A DNA stretch of 64,000 nt from Strongylocentrotus purpuratus (lineage: Eukaryota > Echinodermata > Echinoidea > Camarodonta > Strongylocentrotidae). Positions 60,101 to 64,000 of this stretch are shown here, in pieces. Made by a program: the position numbers and the translations under genes. The stretch's first letter is position 1. The number at the start of each line of letters is the position of its first letter. The notes under the pieces were generated by a model. That model saw nothing but the letters and a program-made list of their open reading frames with translations, was not told where the DNA came from and searched no databases. The stretch is taken from positions 28,560,664-28,624,663 of the forward strand of contig NW_022145601.1 in the NCBI RefSeq assembly GCF_000002235.5, given 5' to 3'.

Positions 60101-63100
60101 TTCAAATTGTACCAGTGACAAAGGATTTTTTTAATAGATATTTTTCTCATCTGCTTCACCACCACAAATATGTATTCATATTATTTGTACAAGGCATAGC
60201 ACAATACATATATTGTGATAGAGATTATTTGACCATGAATTTGTTATATCTCTACTTATACTTTGCCACAAGCATTTATGATATTTGTATAGTGCTACCA
60301 CAGATATGATATTGCTAAACATTTCACTTTTATGATGTATTTCTAGGTTGCAGTTTACCTGTATGCAACAATTGATTTTCATTTAAACATGCAATTCCAA
60401 TTTGTTATTCTCTGAGAAATCTGAGGCCTAGACTTTAATGAGTTGAACTGAAACGTATTATATTGTTGAATGTTTCACTGGTTATGTTTAACACAGAAGA
60501 TATATACATGGTATTGCTCAAGTGCTAAATGTTTTGCAAGACACCAATTTGTTGAAATGTAACTTCACTATCAAGAGCCAAATAACTGGAAGCATTTATA
60601 TATTTTAAGAGGAACAAAACAAGAAATAGAAGTTTGAAACATACTCTATAGTCAAACATTTCTTTAATGTCATAAAACAGTTTTGACACTTTCTGTCCAG
60701 AAACAACATATAGGATTGAAGTTTTATAATACATTAATAGCCTTTAATCTCCTTTCTTAGATATACCTTAACCTTCATATTGATTGTCTTTTATTCTACC
60801 AACAGAGGGCTTTGTGTACCTACTGCGCAGACCGTATCTGGGGTCTTGGGCGGCAGGGATACAAGTGCGTTGACTGTAAGCTGCTCGTTCATAAGAAATG
60901 CCATCGTCTTGTGAAGGTGTCATGTGCGGAAAGACAGGTAAAGTCACAAGTATTGTATACTATAACAGTAATGACATACATCTAGAACTGTGAATAGATA
61001 TAGAACTACTTGTAATGAATGTTCATTTGAATTTAGTTAAAACAGATTCACAATTTGTAACCTTTGCCTTGAAACAAGACTAGGTATGACGTTGTAAGTG
61101 TCCTTCAAGTACACTACACAGTACTACAGATATAGTGCTGTCTGTGTTTGTGTGCATTATACCCTTTGCCTGATATAGCAGTGCACTTGTACATAGACTA
61201 GATAGACATGCTAGATGGTGGTAGCTGGAAACAGAGTAGCTGGTTGTTTGTGGAGAATCTTCTCTAATTGATTGCATCGTTGGGTGTTTTAATGCCAAAG
61301 AAGCAGAATAAGATTCTGATGATAATACATGTAGTAGCATATTGAATGATGTCTAAGTTGCACAAAATCTTGATAGAAATGAAATATTTGAATTATTATT
61401 TTGAATTGTGAAATTTTGGGGTCCAGACTTAGATTTTGAGCCGCCATGTGTCCTGTGGGCCTGTTAATGTCCAACCATTCATATCAGTCTTAATAAGACT
61501 TGCTTGGTTTCATGAGTTTCCTTCAATCTGTTTGATCTTTGATCTGCCAGGCCAATCTGTCCACCCTGGACGAGAGGAGTGGATCGGGAAGCTTGCCACA
61601 CTTTGGTTCCAAGCCAGGCGATAGAAGCGACTCCCATCACAAACGAAGTAAGTCTACCCTCTGGCAGGAGTGGCTACGCCCGCCCATGCATCATTCTACT
61701 AACTCATACATGGTCTTCATTTAGAGAAGGGAGGAGTCGACTCACAAGTCAAAATTAAAATGTTTTCATAGTAGAAAAGTAGACATCTCCAATGTGGTCA
61801 ATCACTATTAGATCTCACACAATTCATTCATTATGAAGATATTTATGAATTCTAAAAAGTTGAAATATAGAGATTTTGTTAGTCACATGCAGTTGATTTC
61901 ATGATGTTTATTTAGCCTTCAATCGTGGACTTTGATATTTCACCACACCATAAACAGTAATCACACAAAAAATCATGTGATCTTACATTCAAAATCGATT
62001 GGGTTTTATAAATCCTTTGATGGATCTGGCTAATTGATTTACAATATCCCTTGGCTGTGGTTGAAGGGAAGTATTTGTTTTCTTTGAAAGGGGAAGAGGT
62101 ATCTCATTATCTTTTATCACTGAGGAAGAGATGGTTATGGGCTGAGTTTTAGTAATGGGTACAAATCACAATGCTTTGGGTAATTAGGTATAAAATTGAG
62201 CAATAGCCAATTTCTTTCTCGCAAAGTTCGTTCACCTTATTTTTAAAGGGCAGAAAAAAATTGTTCTGTCTATGGCTTAAAACAGGTATGAAATATTTTA
62301 TGAGGTTCATAGGCTTGCTTTTGGATAAATTTAAACTGCTTATATTCTTGTTCAACATATTTGATTATTTTAGTACTATTTGCAGCCAATTGATAATTTT
62401 TGTTTGGTCATTTTAATTGCATGGCTATTTGTGTTGCTTTACTAACAAGCAGTTGCATGATATAAACTGTTGGGCACTTACACATACCATTTTAATTTGA
62501 AGGCAAAGGGGGTTTACTTTATGTACAAAATCTGTCAATATATATTTTTGAAAAAATAGTGCTTCCAATTTTTCTGTTATGTATATTATAATCATAAATA
62601 ATTTATGGAATTGAGATATTTATATGATTATTAGCTTCATATTCATAATTTATGGTTAATTCATTTCTTCATTCTACTAACCCCACCTTCCTGTTCCTGC
62701 CCCCTTGTATTCTACCACTCATTCACCCCCCTTCCCCCATTACCCCTCATGCACCTCTAACCCAATCCTTGTACCCATGGTGTTGGTTAACCTGACCCCT
62801 TCCCCTTCCCTACTACCCCCTTTTCCGTTAAAACTTGAAACAAACTTTTTTTGATTTGACCCTTTCTAAATGACATTTGCCACAACACTGTGCTGTGATT
62901 TTTTTGATTTGTATTGCATTTGAACTAATTTGTTGACAAACATATTTTGATTAAAAATCCACCCGACTGAAATCTGAACTTTGAAAATATAAACAATTCC
63001 GATCTTTCTTGCTGAACGGATATTCCCCTCATATTAAAACATCTTTCATAACATTCATTAACCCCAAAATGTCCACTACCAATACCACCTAACTCCGCCC

Positions 63101-63313
63101 TCTTAATAGCCCCAACTGGCCCCATGTCCCAACCCCCTTCTGTCACCTCCACCACCCTTAAAGACCCCTCACACGCACCTCATTCCTCCTCCCTGCGTCA
63201 ACAAGGCTCGGCACCTCCCCCCTACGCCGGCTTTGAAAACGCTGCCTTTTTCGGGGGCAGCGGGCGCAGCGACAGAGATTCGATGGACTCCGTGGACACA
63301 GACTATTCATTAG
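22344..63313 (+). CDS. PRKCI/PRKCZ (aPKC): Atypical protein kinase C, N-terminal regulatory half (8 exons, kinase domain beyond the window)
   Basis: Joined exons: 22344-22411, 36454-36575, 41283-41372, 54662-54712, 59848-59933, 60806-60937, 61551-61647, 63110-63313. All have GT/AG junctions in agreeing phase, giving 283 codons plus one base. aPKC is a diacylglycerol-independent Ser/Thr kinase of the Par polarity complex, binding Par6 through PB1. Residues about 15-97 are PB1, with basic K18 and the acidic OPCA motif [13 protein letters not shown]. Residues 112-125 ([14 protein letters not shown]) are the aPKC pseudosubstrate, with Ala118 at the phosphoacceptor position. Residues 130-179 are a complete H-X12-C-X2-C-X13-C-X2-C-X4-H-X2-C-X7-C C1 finger. 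Residues 180-283 are a Ser/Pro-rich hinge, longer than the roughly 60-70 residues of vertebrate aPKCs, ending DTDYSLG. That end resembles the SSSLGLQDFDLL lead-in to the kinase in PRKCI. One invertebrate aPKC gene usually stands for both vertebrate paralogues. Confidence 0.9.
22616..22790 (+). repeat. Dispersed repeat family A, copy 3 (partial)
   Basis: Matches the first third of copies 1 and 2 (GGTAAAGACCAGTTCTGG, then TTACCAATCATGTG, ACGTGATGATACAAATTTTG and TGATATATTTGGTAAATT), interrupted by a poly-C run at about 22644-22657. Confidence 0.6.
22998..23282. mobile_element. 285-bp foldback element
   Basis: The left arm (CCAGGGCTGTGTTTCA, ACTAAGATTGACTTTGAGTT, ACTATGGCA) is matched in reverse by the right arm (TGCCATAGTTATGTCCAACT, AAAGTCAATCTTAGT, TGAAACACCCCCTGG). 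Arms are about 110 bp around a short non-coding centre. A miniature inverted-repeat element is the likely origin. Confidence 0.75.
24531..24657 (+). repeat. CT microsatellite
   Basis: Long (CT)n tracts with C-rich interruptions; a simple-sequence open frame of Ser/Leu/Pro is an artefact. Just upstream, 24365-24430 has a GGCAAAAGCGCTATTTAAAT and ATT-rich stretch like the tail of a SINE or LINE. Confidence 0.9.
25630..25860. mobile_element. TTAAAGGGGA inverted-repeat element, short copy
   Basis: Starts TTTAAAGGGGATGTCC and ends GTTGTCTTTCCCTTTG. The inside has AAGTTATGAATTTTTAAAGT and TCAACTCTGTAACATACC, shared with 17273-17794. It appears to be an internally shortened copy. Non-coding. Confidence 0.65.
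27153..27215 (+). repeat. Purine-rich tract (GGGGAA)n
   Basis: Irregular AAGG/GGGGAA repeat. Simple sequence only. Confidence 0.85.
27338..27395. repeat. GCCCTTCTGGCTCT hairpin, copy 1
   Basis: AATGCCCTTCTGGCTCT and AGAGCCAGAAGAACATT form an inverted repeat around a loop of roughly 26 bases. Similar units lie at 28023-28085 and, half-decayed, near 28110 and 11299. It directly abuts the element at 27396. Confidence 0.65.
27396..28002. mobile_element. TTAAAGGG inverted-repeat element, long copy
   Basis: Left end TTAAAGGGCAATCTGACCC, right end AAGGTTGGATTTCCCTTTAA. Inverted similarity continues inward (GAAATAAATCGGACCAAT against TGTCCGATTTAATTCAAA). A non-coding insert of about 380 bp lies between the arms. 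It is bracketed on both sides by the GCCCTTCTGGCTCT hairpin repeat. Confidence 0.7.
28023..28085. repeat. GCCCTTCTGGCTCT hairpin, copy 2
   Basis: TTAATGCCCTTCTGGCTCTC and GGGAGCTAGAAGGGTGAT pair imperfectly around a loop of roughly 20 bases containing TACATGTATG. Same family as 27338-27395. Confidence 0.6.
29487..29537 (+). repeat. About 13-bp minisatellite, 4 copies
   Basis: Four imperfect copies of a CACTTTCATAAA-like unit. Confidence 0.75.
29671..30298. mobile_element. 628-bp near-perfect palindrome (foldback element)
   Basis: The left end AGGCGTGTCTTCACTATCTC is answered at the right end by GAGATAGTGAAGACATGCCT. The two arms of about 300 bp match almost throughout. The innermost pairing is GTGTTTACTAGTTGTAC (ending 29972) with GTACAACTAGTAAACAC (from 30012), leaving a GC-rich loop of 39 bases that can itself pair partly. 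The arms carry nested smaller palindromes such as AAGATATCTTGG. It is non-coding and related to 15746-16137. Transcribed within intron 1, it would fold into a long RNA hairpin. Confidence 0.85.
32574..32668 (+). promoter_or_regulatory. Cluster of five ATTGAT motifs
   Basis: ATTGAT starts at 32574, 32619, 32631, 32649 and 32663, all on the + strand within 95 bp. ATTGAT is the core recognised by Onecut/HNF6 and related CUT-homeodomain factors. The cluster sits about 110-200 bp upstream of a TATA box. Binding is inference; the motif count is direct. Confidence 0.5.
32776..32812 (+). promoter_or_regulatory. Candidate TATA + initiator core promoter inside intron 1
   Basis: TATATAAAG begins at 32776 (TATAAA at 32778). 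An initiator-like TCAGTGT lies at 32807-32813, placing its A about 31 bases after TATAAA, the standard spacing. With the ATTGAT cluster upstream and an exon-like donor downstream, an alternative promoter is plausible. No downstream promoter element was found. Confidence 0.5.
32809..33422 (+). other. Candidate alternative first exon of aPKC (or of a nested transcript)
   Basis: Runs from the inferred start site to a consensus donor CGCGAG|GTAAGT. Two start codons stand out: 32871, with 93 codons including a hydrophobic stretch [15 protein letters not shown], and 33375 in good context (CAGCATGG), reading [16 protein letters not shown] up to the donor. The latter frame ends in phase 0, whereas exon 2 needs two preceding bases. 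Spliced to exon 2 it would therefore leave the aPKC frame and stop within that exon. It cannot be the normal coding start but could be a 5'UTR with short upstream frames. It includes an (AG)n run at 33050-33078. Confidence 0.35.
34035..34235. repeat. Terminal inverted repeat, left (mariner-like)
   Basis: 201 bp, complementary to 35527-35728. It contains a shorter internal inverted pair (TCATGCATGACTGAGCATGA), which may be a transposase-binding subsite. Confidence 0.9.
34301..35434 (-). CDS. Transposase, Tc1/mariner superfamily (DD41D)
   Basis: 377 codons, open from ATG to stop. Residue 14 ([13 protein letters not shown]) may be the true start, since family members usually begin close to the helix-turn-helix. 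Residues about 17-85 form an N-terminal helix-turn-helix DNA-binding domain of the DUF4817 type ([20 protein letters not shown]). Residues 90-150 continue with [10 protein letters not shown] and the [20 protein letters not shown] linker typical of this group. The DDE-type catalytic residues appear to be D171 (TIGDEATF), D268 (WAQDGAPAH) and D310 ([13 protein letters not shown]), with 41 residues between the last two. That DD41D spacing is reported for the rosa/visitor-like branch of mariner relatives. It cuts and pastes the element at TA sites. No inactivating change was seen. Confidence 0.93.
   Translation of the reverse strand: MFLTQAHFTCFPNMVQLTIEQRVFLVTRYQETRSFVEVQDAFRVQFPERQPPTKRAIWYNVRKYADHGTSLNRNKGHSGHRRTGRSAENIQVVREAIQANPRISTRRNDTGIPRATFNRIARLDLHLHPYHVHVQHQLLPADFPRRLQFSQWFVNRCNRDRQFLQFFTIGDEATFSMDGMVNTHNEHEYAELHHPPGYAFNKNMSREKVSVWIGLCGNGSLVGPYFFEGNINGRAYLDMLNNFIVPEMEQIFPRQRRGAFRRAWWAQDGAPAHRLIAVRNRLTALFGNRIIALHFPVEWPARSPDLTPCDFFLWGYLKGKVFQTPPATIQELRQQITGEVNRLRQDQGMIRRAVRDMRRRCELCMERNGGHVEGTHP
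35527..35728. repeat. Terminal inverted repeat, right (mariner-like)
   Basis: 202 bp, complementary to 34035-34235, ending AGAGACACACTG before the TA duplication. Confidence 0.9.
36454..36575 (+). CDS. PRKCI/PRKCZ (aPKC): aPKC exon 2 (PB1 core)
   Basis: The acceptor is a T/C tract ending CCCCTCCTAG; the donor is GATG|GTGAGT. The exon finishes the split Gly codon and reads [20 protein letters not shown]... to KWLDEDG, matching the second PB1 strand, helix and OPCA start of human PRKCI (FTMKWIDEEGDPC). It ends in phase 1. The acidic DEDGD region is the face that pairs with Par6, p62 or MEK5 PB1 domains in known aPKCs. Confidence 0.93.
37666..37817 (+). repeat. 78-bp tandem duplication
   Basis: Two head-to-tail copies starting TTACTTATTCTACCCA and ending AAGAAGTCTGGACCC, at 37666 and 37744, with four or five differences. 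Each contains CCAATGCATCGCGCT. Confidence 0.88.
40387..40560 (+). repeat. CT microsatellite
   Basis: (CT)n with TCTCC and TGTCTTC interruptions after a run of C. Reading frames over 100 codons on both strands here are simple-sequence artefacts. Confidence 0.9.
41087..41271 (+). repeat. Tandem duplication abutting the exon 3 acceptor
   Basis: A block running from CATCTTTCATCCTTCATTAA to TTTACATAAATNTTGTNATTT and on to ACCTTTT occurs twice (about 41100-41160 and 41205-41271), with extra ATCTCATCTTTCATCC copies between. The second copy ends 11 bases before exon 3, so it supplies the branch and pyrimidine region of that acceptor. Confidence 0.8.
41283..41372 (+). CDS. PRKCI/PRKCZ (aPKC): aPKC exon 3 (PB1 end)
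   Basis: Acceptor TTTATTGCAG, donor CATG|GTAAGA. It completes Gly64 and encodes [20 protein letters not shown] then NKDSNINIH, nearly the human PRKCI sequence ([29 protein letters not shown]). 90 bp, phase 1 at both ends, so skipping it would keep the frame but destroy PB1. Confidence 0.96.
41405..41580 (+). repeat. CTT/CTC-rich microsatellite
   Basis: Irregular TTCTTCCTC and CTCCTCGTCCTT repeats just after exon 3. The arginine-, lysine- or leucine-rich frames across it are artefacts. Confidence 0.9.
43312..43390 (-). pseudogene. Possible short fossil of a retroelement integrase
   Basis: On the - strand a short segment contains [10 protein letters not shown] followed by [14 protein letters not shown]. 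This resembles the LKAAL...WVDALPLVLLG region just after the integrase core of Ty3/gypsy and retrovirus-like elements. Only about 25 residues match and nothing around it does, so it is either a very old broken fragment or chance similarity. Confidence 0.3.
45055..45352 (+). other. CpG-rich island with donor; possible alternative first exon
   Basis: A GC- and CpG-richer stretch within AT-rich intron 3. An open frame with an ATG at 45130 (CACGATGGCTC) runs to a donor-like GCGAG|GTATGC at 45353. It would exit in phase 1, which matches the entry phase of exon 4. A transcript from here could join exon 4 in frame and lack PB1. The one-in-three phase match is weak support, and the encoded peptide ([17 protein letters not shown]...) resembles nothing I know. 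Confidence 0.2.
47547..47987. mobile_element. GCGTTTATCTAGG inverted-repeat element
   Basis: 13-bp terminal inverted repeats, GCGTTTATCTAGG at 47547-47559 and CCTAGATAAACGC at 47975-47987. GCGTTTATC is repeated inside near 47649, 47803 and 47911 in the same orientation, together with GACGTTTGA words. 441 bp, non-coding. No clear target duplication. Confidence 0.65.
48366..48507. mobile_element. 142-bp inverted-repeat element with GTTTAT target duplication
   Basis: 14-bp termini, CAGGGATGCCAGTT at the left and AACTGGCATCCCTG at the right, are perfectly complementary. They are flanked by GTTTAT on both sides (48360-48365 and 48508-48513). The CAGGG start recalls hAT elements, which make 8-bp duplications, so the family is uncertain. 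Non-coding; a miniature copy. Confidence 0.75.
50460..50493 (+). repeat. GGGA minisatellite
   Basis: Short GGGA/GGAGGGA repeat. Confidence 0.8.
50677..50830 (+). other. CpG-rich island after a poly-C/CAG acceptor-like site
   Basis: A run of C followed by CTCAG precedes a CpG-rich stretch of about 150 bp with an open frame ending TLYIRLVD and a TGA at about 50819. Composition differs sharply from the surroundings. It could be an unrecognised terminal exon or a regulatory island. No protein family is recognised and no polyadenylation signal was noted close by. Confidence 0.2.
54060..54260 (+). promoter_or_regulatory. Homeodomain/POU-motif-rich stretch before exon 4
   Basis: Contains TTATGCATACTTAAT, CTGCATAATAAATGAG, CTATGCATT, TTTGCATAGTTAATGAC and TCTTAATTAAACC within 200 bp, that is several ATGCAT and TAAT cores. 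Together with the CpG-richer block at 53945-54045 it could be an intronic enhancer. This rests on motif density alone. Confidence 0.25.
54662..54712 (+). CDS. PRKCI/PRKCZ (aPKC): aPKC exon 4 (PB1-pseudosubstrate linker)
   Basis: Acceptor TTTTCTCATGCAG, donor GACA|GTAAGT. Reads (V)[16 protein letters not shown](R), matching VFPCVPERPGMPCPGEDK of human PRKCI. Only 51 bp, phase 1 on both sides. Confidence 0.96.
55157..55225 (+). repeat. CT microsatellite
   Basis: C run followed by (CT)n with CCC interruptions. Confidence 0.9.
57049..57131 (+). repeat. CT microsatellite
   Basis: TCTCTCTG repeats grading into pure (CT)n. Confidence 0.9.
57269..57300 (+). repeat. (TCC)n microsatellite
   Basis: About ten TCC/TTCC units. 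Confidence 0.9.
59848..59933 (+). CDS. PRKCI/PRKCZ (aPKC): aPKC exon 5 (pseudosubstrate, C1 start)
   Basis: Acceptor CTTCCCTTGCAG, donor CGG|GTGAGC. Encodes (R)[18 protein letters not shown] then [19 protein letters not shown] is the invariant aPKC pseudosubstrate, which occupies the kinase cleft and keeps the enzyme inactive until partners displace it. The His that starts the C1 zinc finger is in this exon. Ends in phase 0. Confidence 0.97.
59934..60805 (+). other. aPKC intron 5 (872 bp)
   Basis: AT-rich, no feature recognised. Its acceptor is TTCTACCAACAG. Confidence 0.9.
60806..60937 (+). CDS. PRKCI/PRKCZ (aPKC): aPKC exon 6 (C1 zinc finger)
   Basis: Reads [20 protein letters not shown], then [20 protein letters not shown] and AERQ. 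It supplies all six Cys and the second His of the C1 finger, closely matching human PRKCI ([20 protein letters not shown]). 132 bp, phase 0 at both ends. In known aPKCs this finger does not bind diacylglycerol. Donor CAG|GTAAAG. Confidence 0.97.
60938..61550 (+). other. aPKC intron 6 (613 bp)
   Basis: AT-rich, nothing recognised. Ends GATCTGCCAG. Confidence 0.85.
61551..61647 (+). CDS. PRKCI/PRKCZ (aPKC): aPKC exon 7 (hinge, first part)
   Basis: Reads [20 protein letters not shown] then [12 protein letters not shown], continuing exon 6 in phase 0 and leaving in phase 1 at CGAA|GTAAGT. This is the poorly conserved linker between C1 and kinase, so identification rests on position, splice signals and frame rather than homology. 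Confidence 0.75.
61648..63109 (+). other. aPKC intron 7 (1.5 kb)
   Basis: AT-rich, with C-rich stretches between 62680 and 62825. Ends with the acceptor CCTCTTAATAG. Confidence 0.65.
63110..63313 (+). CDS. PRKCI/PRKCZ (aPKC): aPKC exon 8 (hinge, second part)
   Basis: From acceptor CCTCTTAATAG to donor TTAG|GTAAAT. The frame continues exon 7 (a|cc gives Thr) and reads [16 protein letters not shown]..., then a Ser-rich stretch, [16 protein letters not shown], and an acidic end [13 protein letters not shown]. Codon composition is GC-rich against the AT-rich introns. PPPY (residues 251-254) is a PPxY, the ligand motif of WW domains. The end resembles the SSSLG that precedes LQDFDLL at the start of the PRKCI kinase region. 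The acceptor is only moderate, so the left boundary is less sure than the right. Confidence 0.7.
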   Translation, partial: PQLAPCPNPLLSPPPPLKTPHTHLIPPPCVNKARHLPPTPALKTLPFSGAAGAATEIRWTPWTQTIH

Positions 63314-64000
63314 GTAAATGTTAGTGTTTTGTTGTCATGGCGGTTTTATCTTCATCTTTTCCTGTCACCCTCTCACAGCTACAAAAGTGTTCAGTTATTG
63401 TGGTGTTTTTATTTCCTGTGTCTGTTTTAATTTTCAGTGCCATTACTTATCTAGCCTTGCTGCATATACAATCAAATAGTTATATAATGTTTTGTCTATG
63501 GTATCTACAGAAAGCAAATCAACTTATTCTTTTCTCTTTATTATTCTATCCGATTCTTTTCTGTTTCGTACCTTAAGTTTGCAAAAGAAAAAGAATCATT
63601 TCTTAATTTCTTGTATTTCACTAGATTCACAAATGAAACAAAGCATGAAGTTTTCTTTTAAAAATCTATCATTAATTAGCAGATGTATCATTACTCCTCC
63701 CCCCGCCCCCCCCCCCTATTTCAACTTTATGAGTATACAATACTGGATCAAATCCTTGATGTAGTCGAAGCCTAAAATGTCATATTTTGGATAAAAAGGC
63801 AGATTTTCCCCCCATACACAATAACTCCAAAGTTTGATATGTGGCATACCACTGTTTGCTCTGGGGTTCACGATTTCCTGTCTATAAAATTTGATTAGTG
63901 CCCACGTAAACGGCCAATTCTGTGTCTCCATCAACAAGGCTGATCAGGAAAAGTTATAGACCTGAATAATCACCAAAACAAATCTGATGTGCTCAGATCT
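63314..64000 (+). other. aPKC intron 8, start
   Basis: AT-rich sequence with a C-run near 63704-63717. No further exon before the window ends; the kinase-domain exons should follow. Confidence 0.7.

Overview
The window looks like a piece of an animal genome, most likely an echinoderm and probably a sea urchin. Four things point that way: a host gene split into small exons by introns of up to 14 kb, an AT-rich background, a dense mix of small foldback and inverted-repeat DNA elements with CT/GA and poly-C microsatellites, and a tRNA-derived SINE beside a Gmr1-type LTR element. The species call is inference.

The main host gene is the 5' half of an atypical protein kinase C (aPKC, PRKCI/PRKCZ type) on the + strand. 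It was assembled by eye from eight short exons between 22235 and 63313, with every splice phase agreeing. In order they encode the PB1 domain (basic lysine plus OPCA acidic motif), the aPKC pseudosubstrate, a complete atypical C1 zinc finger, and a long Ser/Pro-rich hinge carrying a PPPY motif. The kinase domain lies beyond the right edge. A CpG-rich segment ending in a consensus donor (14105-14424) is a candidate 5'UTR exon. A second candidate promoter lies inside intron 1: five ATTGAT motifs within 95 bp, then TATA and initiator motifs at correct spacing, then an exon-like segment ending in GAG|GTAAGT at 33422. It could give a short aPKC transcript comparable to vertebrate PKM-zeta.

Layout: 1-14100 is repeat-rich flank dominated by a whole-looking Gmr1-like Ty3/gypsy element on the - strand (1242-9546; 1737-bp LTRs, ATTAG target duplication, one gag-PR-IN-RT-RNaseH reading frame with integrase before reverse transcriptase). 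It is followed by a 134-bp hairpin element, a SINE, and two nearly identical 520-bp inverted-repeat elements in tandem. 14100-22234 is putative upstream or 5'UTR-intron sequence with more elements. 22235-64000 is the aPKC gene. Intron 1 holds a 628-bp near-perfect palindrome (29671-30298), the candidate internal promoter, and a whole Tc1/mariner-superfamily transposon (34035-35728) with an open 377-aa transposase, about 200-bp inverted repeats and TA target sites. Intron 3 holds two further inverted-repeat elements and two CpG-rich islands.

No CRISPR array, rRNA gene, standard tRNA gene or second confident host gene was seen.
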